64,000 nt of DNA. It comes from Sinorhizobium sp. RAC02 (GTDB lineage Bacteria > Pseudomonadota > Alphaproteobacteria > Rhizobiales > Rhizobiaceae). Below the pieces are notes generated by a model that saw nothing but the letters and a program-made list of their open reading frames with translations, did no database searches and was not told the origin of the DNA. Positions 17,958 to 27,258 of this stretch are shown piece after piece. The position numbers were made by a program, and so were the translations under genes. Position 1 is the first letter of the stretch; every line of letters begins with the position of its first letter. Location: NCBI RefSeq assembly GCF_001713395.1, contig NZ_CP016451.1, forward strand, positions 1 through 64,000, in the 5' to 3' direction.

Positions 17958-20397
17958 GGGCGATCCCCCTTTGCTGGAGCCAGTGGAGAGGCCATGCGGC
18001 CCCGTGTTCGGAATGAAGGGTTCGAATGCGTTTCAGGTCTTCCTTGCCGGTCGCCCCGACGAACGAGAGCGCGACCGGACCGAGCGCCATATTGAAGAGC
18101 CTTCGGCCCTCCGGTGAGACGACGTAATACTCGCGCTTTGGAATGGCGGTTGCGACGATCTCGATCTGCCGCTCGTTGAAGCCAATGCACTCGTAGAACT
18201 CCCGCGTGCCCGGTTCGCGTGCCGCGCCGTTCGGCAGGCAGATTTTTGTCGGGCAGCTCTCCTTCAGCACATCGATGATCCCGGACCGCTCCGCGTCGGA
18301 AATCGACTGGGTGGCGAGGACCACAGCGCAATTGGCCTTGCGCAGCACCTTCAACCATTCGCGGATCTTGTCCCGAAACACCGGATGGCCGAGCATCAAC
18401 CAGGCCTCGTCGAGTATGATCAGGCTGGGAGCGCCGGTCAGGCGTTTCTCGATGCGCCGAAACAGGTAGGTGAGAACGGGGACGAGATTGCGCTCGCCCA
18501 TGTTCATCAGCTCCTCGATCTCGAAGCACTGGAAGGCGCCGAGCGCCAGACCGTCCTCTTCGGCGTCGAGCAACTGGCCCATCGGACCATCGACGGTATA
18601 GTGATGCAGCGCGTCCTTGATCTCGCGCATCTGGACGCCTGAGACAAAGTCCGACAGCGAGCGGCCGCGGGATTCAGCCATCAACGCCAACTGCCGGGAG
18701 ATGGCGTTGCGATAGTCCGGGGTAATGGTCACACCTTGCAGCGCCACCAGCATCTCGATCCACTCGGAGGCCCAGGCGCGGTCACCATCGGTCGACAGTT
18801 CGGCGAGCGGGCAAAAGGCAAGCGCCTTCACCTCACCACCAGCCGATGGGCCGATATCGCCGCCGATCTGGTAGTGATCGCCGTTGAGACCGAGGGTCAG
18901 CGGCAGCATCGAGCCGCCCTTATCGAAGGCGAACACCTGGGCATCGGCATAACGCCGGAACTGCGCGGCAATCAGCGCCAGCAGCGTCGACTTTCCCGAC
19001 CCGGTCGGGCCGAAGATCAGCGTATGGCCGACATCGTCGACATGCAGGTTCAGCCGGAACGGAGTCGATCCGGACGCCACCTGCATCAGGGGTGGCGAGG
19101 CCGGTGGGTAGAATGGGCAAGGTGCTACCGGACTGCCCGACCAGACGGAGTTCAACGGGATAAGATCGGCGAGATTGCGGGTGTTGATCAGCGGCTCGCG
19201 GATATTGGCGTAGGAGACGCCTGGAAGACTGCCGAGGAACGCATCCGTGGCATTCAACGTCTCGATGCGTGCGCCAAACCCTTCGGCCTGGATCAGGCGG
19301 CGGATCGCCTCGCACTTTTCCTGGAGGCGACCTGAGTCTTCTTCGAAGATCACGATGACCGGCGTGTAATAGCCATATGCGACGAGCTGCGAGGAGGCTT
19401 CCGCGATGGCGTCCTCGGTTTCCGCCACCATCAGCATGGCGTCCTGGTCCACCGAGCGGCTTTGTGTCTGGAAAAGCTGGTCGAAGAATGGCCTCACCTT
19501 CTGCTGCCACATCTTGCGTGTCCGCTCGAGCCTTGCCCGTGCTTCCTCGGCGTCGAGGAAGACGAAGCGGGACGACCAGCGATAGGTGAGCGGCATCCGG
19601 TCAAGCGAATTGAGGATACCCGGCCAGCTCTCGGCTGGCAGGCCGTCGATCGCCACCACGCCGAGAAAGCGGTTCTCGACCATTGGGGTCAGGCCATGCT
19701 GCAACTCGGCCGTCACCAGCCAATCGAGATACATTAGGATGTCTGGTAGGCGTACAGGGTGGTTCTCTCCAGTGACGCAGAAACGAATGAACTGGAGGAG
19801 CTCGTCGTATCGCGCGACGCGGAACCCACCACGCTCCGGCGTTTCCCGCGTCATCATCCGCCGGATCGACACGACATTGGCGAGATACTGCTCGACCTCC
19901 CGGATCGAGGTCAGAAAACTCTCAAGCGCCTTGTCGGCATAGGAGGCGGAACGGCTGGCCGCATCGGAGTAGATATACCGCGTCAGGCCGGAGCGCCGCG
20001 GCTCCGGAGGCCGCCATGTGAGGATCAGAGCATGCCGGCTTTCGAAATGCCCCCTTTCCGTCTGAAAGTGCACTCGTCGCTCATCGTCAATGGCGCGTGT
20101 CACGGGATCGGGAAAGTGGGATTCACCCTCAGTCGGATAGTCGCCCGTTGGCACCCTGATGGCCTCGACCTGGATCATCCATCCAGAGCCTAGCCGCGAC
20201 AAGATGGCGTTGATCTGGCGCGACACCTCGTTGCGCTCGGCGTCGGTTGAGCTCTCGCTATCCGGCCCGGCGAAATACCAGCCCGCCATCAGCGAGCCGT
20301 CCTTCAACAGGATAACGCCATAATCGACGAGGCCGGCATAGGGCACGAGATCGGCGAATGACGGTCCGGAATGGCGGAATGATTTGAGGGCGACCAT
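17929..20397 (-). CDS. trbE: Conjugal transfer ATPase TrbE (VirB4-like)
   Basis: 822 residues, full length. N-terminal VirB4 domain; Walker A GPTGSGKST in the middle, then AQVFAFDKGGSM; Walker B LIILDEAWLMLGHP; and LATQSISDAERSG near the C-terminus. It energises assembly of the mating pore at the inner membrane. It starts 9 nt after trbD and overlaps trbJ by 29 nt. Confidence 0.95.
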   Translation of the reverse strand: MVALKSFRHSGPSFADLVPYAGLVDYGVILLKDGSLMAGWYFAGPDSESSTDAERNEVSRQINAILSRLGSGWMIQVEAIRVPTGDYPTEGESHFPDPVTRAIDDERRVHFQTERGHFESRHALILTWRPPEPRRSGLTRYIYSDAASRSASYADKALESFLTSIREVEQYLANVVSIRRMMTRETPERGGFRVARYDELLQFIRFCVTGENHPVRLPDILMYLDWLVTAELQHGLTPMVENRFLGVVAIDGLPAESWPGILNSLDRMPLTYRWSSRFVFLDAEEARARLERTRKMWQQKVRPFFDQLFQTQSRSVDQDAMLMVAETEDAIAEASSQLVAYGYYTPVIVIFEEDSGRLQEKCEAIRRLIQAEGFGARIETLNATDAFLGSLPGVSYANIREPLINTRNLADLIPLNSVWSGSPVAPCPFYPPASPPLMQVASGSTPFRLNLHVDDVGHTLIFGPTGSGKSTLLALIAAQFRRYADAQVFAFDKGGSMLPLTLGLNGDHYQIGGDIGPSAGGEVKALAFCPLAELSTDGDRAWASEWIEMLVALQGVTITPDYRNAISRQLALMAESRGRSLSDFVSGVQMREIKDALHHYTVDGPMGQLLDAEEDGLALGAFQCFEIEELMNMGERNLVPVLTYLFRRIEKRLTGAPSLIILDEAWLMLGHPVFRDKIREWLKVLRKANCAVVLATQSISDAERSGIIDVLKESCPTKICLPNGAAREPGTREFYECIGFNERQIEIVATAIPKREYYVVSPEGRRLFNMALGPVALSFVGATGKEDLKRIRTLHSEHGAAWPLHWLQQRGIAHAETLFSAE

Positions 20398-20406
20398 CTC
20401 AATCCC

Positions 20407-20706
20407 TCAGAACTTGCGCCACGGCGACGACGTCGCGCGGTAAGACGTCTTGTAGGAGATGTGGCGGAGATAGACCCGGCGCATCAGGGGATCGGATTTG
20501 GCCATCATCCGCAGCGCCGCGACCGCGACCAGCCAGATCGTGATGCCGAACAGAGCCGCATACCAGGTCAGGACAACGAAGATCAGGATGATGGCGGCCA
20601 GCGCCATCAGAAGCACGAGCTCGCGGTCAGCACCCATCAGCAGGTTGGGACGGGATAGCGCTCGATGTACACGCGAGCGCGCCAGAGAAGATCCGGCCTC
20701 AGCCAT
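20407..20706 (-). CDS. trbD: Conjugal transfer protein TrbD (VirB3-like)
   Basis: 99 residues with a central pair of hydrophobic segments ([20 protein letters not shown], then [20 protein letters not shown]) followed by a basic tail, the VirB3 layout. ATG 20706 overlaps the trbC stop by 8 nt; an upstream extension would only read trbC in another frame. Size equals Ti-type TrbD as I recall it. Confidence 0.9.
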   Translation of the reverse strand: MAEAGSSLARSRVHRALSRPNLLMGADRELVLLMALAAIILIFVVLTWYAALFGITIWLVAVAALRMMAKSDPLMRRVYLRHISYKTSYRATSSPWRKF

Positions 20707-21103
20707 GAGCCCCCTCCCCCGCTGTCGCCGGCGTCGCCTTCGGTCCGGGAGTTTCTTGCTCGGCCTGTGCGTGACCCTCGCCGATCGAGGCACCGGTCGC
20801 GCCAAAGAGAGCGACGATCTGGGTGGCCCCAAGTAGGACGCCGCCCACCAGCGCGACATAGCAAAGTCGCCTCGCAAAATCGTTCAGCTCGCCTCCGAAG
20901 ATCAGCATGGCGCCGGCAATGGCGACAGCGGCCAGCGCGATAAACCCGGCGACAGGTCCGGTGATCGACTGCTGGATCTGTTGCAGTGGCGATTCCCAGG
21001 GAAGACCGCCTCCACCCGAGGAAGCGAATGCGGACCCGGTTAAGCCGATAGAAATGGCGACAAGTGTCGCGCCGGTGAGAAGAATGGAGATTTTACGCGA
21101 CAT
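20699..21103 (-). CDS. trbC: Conjugal transfer prepilin TrbC (VirB2-like)
   Basis: 134 residues: signal peptide ([20 protein letters not shown]), then the mature pilin with two hydrophobic helices ([20 protein letters not shown], then [20 protein letters not shown]) and a Gly/Pro/Ala-rich tail. This is the VirB2/TrbC pilin pattern. The ATG at 21103 gives the expected length; an ATG at 21115 overlapping trbB is an alternative. Confidence 0.92.
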   Translation of the reverse strand: MSRKISILLTGATLVAISIGLTGSAFASSGGGGLPWESPLQQIQQSITGPVAGFIALAAVAIAGAMLIFGGELNDFARRLCYVALVGGVLLGATQIVALFGATGASIGEGHAQAEQETPGPKATPATAGEGAHG

Positions 21104-22064
21104 GGCTGTCCTCATCGATCTGGGCATAATGTTCGGTCTGGTAGCGGCCGTTTCGGTATCCTTCGATGTGGATGACCTCACGGACCCGCCTCCCCTTTCC
21201 GGTTCGTTCAATAGAGACGACGAGATCGACGGCCTCGCCGATCACCTCCTGCATCGGCTGCTGGCTGGCTTCTGCCGTCAGTTGCTCGAGCCGGCGCAAG
21301 GCTGACATTGCCGTGTTGGAATGGATCGTCGTGACGCCGCCGGGGTGGCCGGTGTTCCAGGCCTTGAGCAGCGTCAGTGCCGCTCCATCGCGGACCTCGC
21401 CGACAATGATGCGGTCGGGACGCAGGCGCATCGTGCTCTTGAGCAGCCGCGCCATGTCGATCGTATCGCTGGTATGTAGGGACACGGCATTCTCGGCCGC
21501 GCATTGGATTTCGGCGGTGTCCTCGAGGATCACCATTCGATCTTCCGGCGCCGCAGCCACGACCTCGGCGATAATGGCATTGGCGAGAGTGGTTTTCCCC
21601 GATCCCGTGCCCCCCGAAATGACGATGTTCATCCGCGCATCGATCGCGCTTCGAATGGCGGACGCCTGTGCTTCCGTCATCACCTTCGACTTCACATACT
21701 CTGTCAGTGGAATGAGACGCGAGGCACGACGGCGAATGGTGAATGCCGGTCCGGAGACCACCGGCGGCAACAGCCCCTCGAAGCGGTGTCCACCAATCGG
21801 AAGTTCGCCAGAGATGATCGGCCGCGCGTCGTCGGCCTCCGACTGCAGGGCATGCGCAACACTGCCGATGACAACTTCGGCTGCGGCGGTGCTCATAATG
21901 CCAGCCGGTGCCACGCCGTGCCCCAGCCGTTCGATGAACAGCCTGCCGTCAGGATTGAGCATGATCTCGACCACGGTAGTGTCATCGAGGGCGATGCACA
22001 GTTGGTCGCCGAGTGCGTCCTGCAGTTTGCGGACGAGGCGGGGATGAGAGCGGAGCTGGGTCAC
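21093..22064 (-). CDS. trbB: Conjugal transfer ATPase TrbB (VirB11-like)
   Basis: 323 residues from a GTG at 22064 that overlaps the traI stop as GTGA. Walker [17 protein letters not shown], Asp box [11 protein letters not shown], Walker [17 protein letters not shown] and the His box [13 protein letters not shown] are all present. It is the hexameric traffic ATPase of the T4SS. A longer in-frame reading to 22124 lies inside traI and is rejected because the family N-terminus begins [14 protein letters not shown]. Confidence 0.95.
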   Translation of the reverse strand: MTQLRSHPRLVRKLQDALGDQLCIALDDTTVVEIMLNPDGRLFIERLGHGVAPAGIMSTAAAEVVIGSVAHALQSEADDARPIISGELPIGGHRFEGLLPPVVSGPAFTIRRRASRLIPLTEYVKSKVMTEAQASAIRSAIDARMNIVISGGTGSGKTTLANAIIAEVVAAAPEDRMVILEDTAEIQCAAENAVSLHTSDTIDMARLLKSTMRLRPDRIIVGEVRDGAALTLLKAWNTGHPGGVTTIHSNTAMSALRRLEQLTAEASQQPMQEVIGEAVDLVVSIERTGKGRRVREVIHIEGYRNGRYQTEHYAQIDEDSHVA

Positions 22065-22696
22065 GCAGCGCTCCTGAGCAATGACCCATCGATCTGCGGG
22101 GTCGAATGATAACCCTGTGGGCATACCTGCTCAAAGCTGCCACGGTCGGCCCGAAGGCTCCCGGCGATAGCGATGGTGTTACCGATCTTGGACGGTTCGC
22201 CGAGGCGCTGCATCGGCCATCCCGCTCGCTTCAGGATGCGCTCGAAGCGGAGATCGGTGGCCGTGACGATCTCGCTGTAGCCGCTCGCCATCGACCATTC
22301 GATGATACCGGCGAACAAGGTGAGCGTCGCAAGATGCAGTTGGCTTGCCCCCCTCCGCGAGGCAGGTGAGGTATCGACGCAGAAGCGTGAACTCTCGACC
22401 ATCCCAGAGTGAGGGCGAAGCGAACCAGCATCGAGAAGCTGGGGGAAGGTCTGCTCCAGCATTGTTGGACCAGAAGCTGGAAGGAGACGAACGCAACCTG
22501 CGACCTTTCCACCCTCGGCAATTGCCAGAAGATAAGTCGGTCTGCAATCATCGTACTGGTCACGCTCTTCTCCCGCGGTGATGGAGACGTCCCAGGCGAG
22601 ACGTCCGCCAAATACCGTCGCGCGAAGACGGTGCATCTGTCTCAGGAAGTCGCGATGGCGCTCGTACTTCTCGGGCGCGACGGTCAATATCCGCAT
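22061..22696 (-). CDS. traI: Acyl-homoserine-lactone synthase TraI
   Basis: 211 residues of the LuxI family. The invariant residues fit: Arg25, Phe29, Trp35, Asp46 and Asp49 in the N-terminal third (LRATVFGGRLAWD, then ERDQYDD), and ESSRFCVD in the middle. It makes the signal that TraR senses; 3-oxo-C8-HSL in Ti plasmids, but the chain length here is inferred. First gene of the trb operon, translationally coupled to trbB. Two tra-box-like palindromes lie upstream, implying positive autoregulation. No traR is present in the window. Confidence 0.93.
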   Translation of the reverse strand: MRILTVAPEKYERHRDFLRQMHRLRATVFGGRLAWDVSITAGEERDQYDDCRPTYLLAIAEGGKVAGCVRLLPASGPTMLEQTFPQLLDAGSLRPHSGMVESSRFCVDTSPASRRGASQLHLATLTLFAGIIEWSMASGYSEIVTATDLRFERILKRAGWPMQRLGEPSKIGNTIAIAGSLRADRGSFEQVCPQGYHSTPQIDGSLLRSAA

Positions 22697-22755
22697 AATG
22701 ATCTCCGCTTGAACAAGGTCATGCGGACAGAAATCATCTCCTTCAGCGTGTGCCT

Positions 22756-22773
22756 ATGTGCAGATCTGCACCT
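22756..22773. promoter_or_regulatory. tra box (TraR-binding palindrome) upstream of traI
   Basis: ATGTGCAGATCTGCACCT is a near-perfect 18-bp dyad that matches the Ti-plasmid tra-box consensus except near the last bases. It lies about 60 bp upstream of the traI start. TraR with AHL is known to bind such boxes and activate traI-trb. Confidence 0.85.
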
Positions 22774-22844
22774 CAGGTGATTCTACCGAGTCGCTGATCC
22801 GGCCCTAGAATGTGAGCGTGTGGTGAGCTAGGCGGAGGAGGTTC

Positions 22845-22862
22845 ATGTGCAAATCTGCATTT
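22845..22862. promoter_or_regulatory. Second tra-box-like palindrome, on the repA side
   Basis: ATGTGCAAATCTGCATTT is an imperfect dyad related to the tra box. It lies 89 bp from the first box and about 200 bp upstream of repA. In Ti plasmids, boxes at this place let TraR raise repABC expression and copy number. The rest of 22697-23061 is AT-rich (especially 22960-22980) and probably holds the repA promoter; no other element is assigned. Confidence 0.75.
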
Positions 22863-23061
22863 CGCCTTAACGAGATCGACTTGCGCAAACAGATGTAAGT
22901 GACAGATTCAAATAAAGGAATCGGGATAAGCCGCTGATACGACGAAAACGCGTTAACTATTGATTAACTTTAAATATCTTGCAAACCATGCTGAAATCGG
23001 TTGTGCTATCCACGGCAAATAGGTGTGTTTACGAAAATTACCGTGTGTACGAGAGGAAGTC

Positions 23062-24258
23062 GTGGAAAATCCCGCTCAGCTTCAAAAGGCTATTCATAAA
23101 CTGATCGCGGCCCACGCGCGAGACCTCTCGGGTGCGCTGCACGAACATCGTGTAAAGTTGTATCCGCCAGAGGCGCGCAAAACTTTGCGTTCCTTCTCCT
23201 CGACGGAAGCTGCAAAGCTTATCGGTGTCAACGACGGATATCTTCGTCACCTCTCGATCGAAGGCAAAGGTCCTCAGCCTGAAATTGGCAACAACAATCG
23301 TCGCTCCTATACGGTCGAAACGATCCAGGCCCTGCGCGAATACCTTGATCTAACCGGGAAAAACGATCGCCGCTACTCACCCAAACGATCAGGCAAAGAG
23401 CATTTGCAGGTCATCACGGTTGTCAATTTCAAAGGTGGCAGCGGGAAGACGACAACAGCTGCACACTTGGCGCAATATCTCGCCCTGAACGGCTATCGTG
23501 TTCTTGCGATTGATCTTGATCCGCAGGCCAGTATGTCGGCACTGCACGGCTTCCAGCCGGAGTTCGACGTCAAGGACAATGAGACGCTTTACGGTGCGAT
23601 GCGCTATGACGCTGAACGTCGCCCGTTAAAAGACGTGATCAAGAAGACCTATTTCGCCAACCTTGATCTGGTGCCAGGCAACCTTGAGCTGATGGAGTTC
23701 GAGCACGATACAGCAAAGGTCTTGGGCTCGAACGATCGGAAAAACATCTTCTTCACGCGCATGGACGATGCGATTGCTTCAGTCGCGGACGACTATGATG
23801 TCGTCGTCGTCGACTGCCCTCCGCAGCTTGGCTTTCTAACCATTTCCGCTCTGTGTGCAGCGACCGCCGTCCTCGTCACGGTTCATCCGCAGATGCTAGA
23901 CGTCATGTCCATGTGCCAGTTTCTTTTGATGACATCGGAATTGCTGAGCGTCGTCGCCGATGCAGGCGGAAGCATGAATTACGACTGGATGCGGTACCTA
24001 GTCACTCGCTACGAGCCCGGTGATGGCCCTCAGAACCAGATGGTATCGTTTATGAGGACGATGTTCGGTGACCATGTCCTAAATCATCCAATGTTGAAAA
24101 GTACAGCTATCTCCGACGCCGGGATTACGAAGCAGACGCTCTATGAAGTCAGCCGTGACCAGTTTACGCGCGCGACCTACGACCGGGCGATGGAGTCGCT
24201 CGACAACGTGAATACTGAAATCGCACAGCTCATTCAAAGCGCATGGGGTCGCAAATGA
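23062..24258 (+). CDS. repA: Plasmid partitioning ATPase RepA (ParA family)
   Basis: About 398 residues. An N-terminal HTH-like region (FSSTEAAKLIGVNDGYLRHL) is followed by the deviant Walker A FKGGSGKTTTAAHL, IDLDPQASM and VVVDCPPQLG. Drives plasmid segregation with RepB and autorepresses repABC. GTG 23062 with AGAGGA upstream is preferred; a GTG at 23023 would add 13 residues without a good ribosome-binding site. First gene of a canonical repABC operon, divergent from traI. Confidence 0.95.
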   Translation: MENPAQLQKAIHKLIAAHARDLSGALHEHRVKLYPPEARKTLRSFSSTEAAKLIGVNDGYLRHLSIEGKGPQPEIGNNNRRSYTVETIQALREYLDLTGKNDRRYSPKRSGKEHLQVITVVNFKGGSGKTTTAAHLAQYLALNGYRVLAIDLDPQASMSALHGFQPEFDVKDNETLYGAMRYDAERRPLKDVIKKTYFANLDLVPGNLELMEFEHDTAKVLGSNDRKNIFFTRMDDAIASVADDYDVVVVDCPPQLGFLTISALCAATAVLVTVHPQMLDVMSMCQFLLMTSELLSVVADAGGSMNYDWMRYLVTRYEPGDGPQNQMVSFMRTMFGDHVLNHPMLKSTAISDAGITKQTLYEVSRDQFTRATYDRAMESLDNVNTEIAQLIQSAWGRK

Positions 24259-24289
24259 GGTCGCTTGTATCTCGCGTAAAAGCGCAAAA

Positions 24290-24305
24290 GTTGCCAGCCG
24301 GAAAC
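24290..24305. promoter_or_regulatory. parS-like centromere palindrome 1
   Basis: GTTGCCAGCCGGAAAC fits the repABC parS consensus GTTnnCnGCnGnnAAC at every fixed position. It lies in the repA-repB spacer. RepB is expected to bind it. Confidence 0.85.
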
Positions 24306-24360
24306 TTTCGGGAAACCGCTCATTCTAGGGCGTCAATCTTGACACCCGAGGGGGCTACAA

Positions 24361-25320
24361 ATGGCTAGAAAACACTTGCTGTCCGATCTCGGTGGACCAA
24401 AGTTGCCAGCCGGAAACTCCGAAGATATTGCCGCGCGGGATGCTGCTACTCCGCAATATTCCCCACGTGGTGCGATAGGTGCTGTCTCGCGCTCCATCGA
24501 GCTTTTGAAGTCTCAGTCGCTCACGGAACTCGATCCGGATCTCATTGACGCGCCGCTCGTCGCGGACCGGTTGGAAGAGTCTCCCGAGCAATTTGAAGAG
24601 TTCGCTCGAAATATCAAGGAGCACGGTCAGCAGGTCCCTATCCTCGTGCGCCCTCACCCGTCTGTTGAAGGCCGATACCAGATTGCCTACGGGCGCCGAC
24701 GCCTGAGGGCAGTGAAGGCTGCGGGCATCCAGGTGAAGGCTGCGGTTCGCACCTTGTCGGATGACGAGTTGGTTCTGGCCCAGGGGCAGGAGAACAGCGC
24801 TCGGCAGGATCTTTCATTTATCGAGCGCGCTCTATACGCCGCAGAGCTTGAGGCCGGTGGGTTTCAGCGGCCAGTCATCATGGCGGCTCTTGCTGTGGAT
24901 AAAAGCAATCTTTCCCGCTTGATCGGCGCTGCCAAACAACTTCCAGCAGATATTATCCGCTTGATCGGCGCCGCCCCTAAAACCGGTCGGGACCGTTGGT
25001 ACGAATTGTCGGGCCGCCTAAGCCAAGATGGCGCTCCCGAAACTGCTCGTACCTTACTCAATGATGATGCGGTGAAAAGCTTGAATTCTGACGAGCGTTT
25101 CGCTCGAGTATTTGAAGCTGTCACCCCTAAGAAGACAAAGGCAGTGAAGACTGAAGCGAAAGTTTGGAAAGCTGAGGACGGCACCAAGGCCGCTCATTAC
25201 AAGCAAGACAAGCGTACGCTGACTTTAATGATCGACAAAAAGGCCGCTCCGGATTTTGCGGAATACCTGATGTCGGCTCTCCCAGAGATCTACGCTTCTT
25301 TCAAGAGGTCGAAGCAGTAG
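24361..25320 (+). CDS. repB: Plasmid partitioning protein RepB (ParB family)
   Basis: 319 residues. ParB N-terminal nuclease-like fold (GQQVPILVRPHPSVEGRYQI, then AYGRRRLRAVKAAG), ENSARQDLSFIERALYAAEL, then a HTH (AALAVDKSNLSRLIG), with a C-terminal dimerisation region. It binds parS sites and works with RepA ATPase. The gene carries one parS copy inside its own first 20 codons. Confidence 0.95.
   Translation: MARKHLLSDLGGPKLPAGNSEDIAARDAATPQYSPRGAIGAVSRSIELLKSQSLTELDPDLIDAPLVADRLEESPEQFEEFARNIKEHGQQVPILVRPHPSVEGRYQIAYGRRRLRAVKAAGIQVKAAVRTLSDDELVLAQGQENSARQDLSFIERALYAAELEAGGFQRPVIMAALAVDKSNLSRLIGAAKQLPADIIRLIGAAPKTGRDRWYELSGRLSQDGAPETARTLLNDDAVKSLNSDERFARVFEAVTPKKTKAVKTEAKVWKAEDGTKAAHYKQDKRTLTLMIDKKAAPDFAEYLMSALPEIYASFKRSKQ
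24402..24417. promoter_or_regulatory. parS-like centromere palindrome 2, inside repB
   Basis: An identical copy of GTTGCCAGCCGGAAAC lies within repB codons 14-19, 112 bp downstream of copy 1. The coding sequence accommodates it (KLPAGN). Confidence 0.8.
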
Positions 25321-25356
25321 AGCGAATCGCAAACAGGAAAGGAACGATAGCGCAAA

Positions 25357-25389
25357 GAAAAAGCCCTCCGAAACGGTGTTCCAGAAGGC
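25357..25389 (-). terminator. Rho-independent terminator of the repC antisense RNA
   Basis: Reading the minus strand, 25389-25378 pairs with 25374-25363 over 12 positions (some G-U pairs) around a 3-nt loop, directly followed by TTTTT. This is a standard intrinsic terminator. Confidence 0.7.
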
Positions 25390-25406
25390 CTCTCTCAGTT
25401 TGGTCG
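25363..25406 (-). ncRNA. Counter-transcribed RNA (incA/ctRNA type) between repB and repC
   Basis: The 174-bp repB-repC spacer carries, on the minus strand, a TTGACT box at 25440-25435, a 17-bp gap and GATTCT as a weak -10, then a short transcript ending at a strong hairpin plus T-tract. The position and polarity are those of the known repABC antisense RNA that represses repC. The exact 5' end is estimated. Confidence 0.65.
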
Positions 25407-25494
25407 CTTAGAGAATCGCATTTCCCGGAATCCCAGTCAAGAGTCAACGCCGTCCAGGCGTAGCCTTTTCTTTGCCTTTTGAAAGGTGAAAGAA

Positions 25495-26709
25495 ATGCAG
25501 ACAGGAAGTGTGACGACGCCCTTTGGGCGGCGGCCGATGACGCTCGCCTTGGTGAAGCGGCAAGTGGCCACAAACGATATCAAAGCTGGGAAAACCGTTG
25601 AGAAATGGAAGGTCTTCCGTGATACCTCGGAAGCAAGAGAAGAACTCGGCCTGCAGTCGAACAGCCTAGCCGTGCTCGACGCTCTCCTGAGCTTCTATCC
25701 GGAAAACGAATTGCGCCAGGACGCGCAGCTCGTGGTTTTTCCTTCAAACGCGCAATTGATCCTTCGAGCCCACGGCATGGCAGGCGCCACGTTACGTCGT
25801 CATCTTGCGCTTTTGGTCGATGCGGGCCTTATTGTTCGCAAGGATAGTGCAAACGGCAAACGCTATGCGAGGAAGAACGGCGCCGGCGAGATCGAGAATG
25901 CGTTTGGGTTCGACCTGTCGCCGATCCTTGCCCGGTCTGAAGAGCTTGCCGTCATCGCGCAGAAAGTGGTCGCTGCTCGTTCCGCATTCCGCAAGGCGAA
26001 AGAAAACCTGACAATCTGCCGCCGGGATGTCCGCAAGCTTATCACTGCTGCGATAGAGGAGGGGGCGGACGGCGACTGGATGGCGATCGAGGCTATGTAC
26101 ATCGACCTCGTTGCCCGCATCCCACGCTCCCCGACCATCGCTGATGTCGCCAGTATCCTCGACGAACTCGAGCTTCTTCGCGAGGAAATCCTTAATCGCT
26201 TGGATACGCAGTCAAATTCAGAATTTAATAGCACCAATGCTGCTCATATTGAGCAGCACATACAGAATTCAAAACCCGAATCGTTCAATGAACTTGAACC
26301 TCGCTCTGAAAAAGAGCATGGCGAAAAGCCGAGCAAGAGCCGCGGGCCTAACAGTGAGGCGCTGAAAGCCTTTCCTTTAGGTGTTGTGCTGAAGGCGTGC
26401 CCGCAGATTATTGACTATGGACCGGCAGGGGCTGTGGGTAGTTGGCGCGATCTCATGTCGGCGGCAGTTGTGGTGAGGTCGATGCTGGGTGTGAGCCCTT
26501 CCGCCTACCAGGAGGCTTGCGAAACCATGGGACCTGAAAATGCAGCGGTTGCGATTGCCTGTATCCTGGAGAGGGCAGGGCACATCAATTCCGCTGGTGG
26601 CTATCTGCGTGACCTCACCAACCGGGCGGGGCGGGGCGAGTTTTCCCTTGGACCGATGGTCATGGCACTGCTGCGATTGAACGGTGAAGCCGGAAAGAGA
26701 TCGGCGTAA
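25495..26709 (+). CDS. repC: Plasmid replication initiator RepC
   Basis: About 404 residues. The start MQTGSVTTPFGRRPMTLA is the typical RepC N-terminus; the ATG at 25495 follows GAAAGGTGAAAGA. A winged-helix DNA-binding region lies around residues 80-130 (AHGMAGATLRRHLALLVDAG), then a variable linker with runs of Glu/Ser, then a conserved C-terminal domain ending GYLRDLTNRAGRGEFSLGPM. RepC is the essential initiator, and in this family the origin lies within repC. Expression is expected to be limited by the antisense RNA just upstream. Confidence 0.95.
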   Translation: MQTGSVTTPFGRRPMTLALVKRQVATNDIKAGKTVEKWKVFRDTSEAREELGLQSNSLAVLDALLSFYPENELRQDAQLVVFPSNAQLILRAHGMAGATLRRHLALLVDAGLIVRKDSANGKRYARKNGAGEIENAFGFDLSPILARSEELAVIAQKVVAARSAFRKAKENLTICRRDVRKLITAAIEEGADGDWMAIEAMYIDLVARIPRSPTIADVASILDELELLREEILNRLDTQSNSEFNSTNAAHIEQHIQNSKPESFNELEPRSEKEHGEKPSKSRGPNSEALKAFPLGVVLKACPQIIDYGPAGAVGSWRDLMSAAVVVRSMLGVSPSAYQEACETMGPENAAVAIACILERAGHINSAGGYLRDLTNRAGRGEFSLGPMVMALLRLNGEAGKRSA

Positions 26710-27258
26710 ATGACAGTAGAGAGAAAAGACGCTCCAAAACTGCTGAACGCCATACGCCGGAGAGGAGGTTTATCGAATTTGCCACTCACGCCGTTCTCCG
26801 AGCCGCGGCGAGGTTTCAGTTGTTCTACCGATCGGAGCGTGAAGTGATTGATAGTACGGTGATTTTTTTCCTCGCTGTTAGAGTTTCCGGCTGGCAACTT
26901 TCTTCCGGGACGTGGAAGTTGGATTCAATCCAGTGTCATTGATGGTATGACGAAACGGCTGGCGCATGATGCCGAAGCTAAAAATATAGCTGCGATTTGA
27001 GCTGCTGCTGTCCAAAACCGACTATAGGAGTTGGAAAGCGACCGCCAAATAGATTTGCGCCAGCATCTGCCGTTGTAACAGGTGCATAACTCCTCATTCT
27101 GCGACGTCGCAAAAAGTCGGAAAAACAAGTCACGCTTTAATCGGGAGTTTCGCGACAGAAGGCACCATTCCAATATAGGGTGCAACTATTCTCCATCCGA
27201 CTTGGACAATCGGCCCACCGAAGCGATACGAAGGCGGGGCACCAACCGAGAGAGTCCG
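26710..27258. other. Intergenic region downstream of repC
   Basis: No convincing gene. It contains parS copy 3 (26882-26897) and a 12-bp palindrome TGCGACGTCGCA at 27100-27111 followed by AAAAAGTCGG. A variant of that motif recurs near 30393, on the far side of the beta-lactamase block. Confidence 0.6.
26882..26897. promoter_or_regulatory. parS-like centromere palindrome 3
   Basis: GTTTCCGGCTGGCAAC is the exact reverse complement of the other two parS-like copies. It lies 173 bp after the repC stop, so parS copies bracket the repB-repC segment. Confidence 0.8.

Noticed and set aside
26601..26897. Minus-strand frame downstream of repC
   Set aside because: Overlaps the repC end and the parS site and has no protein-like features.
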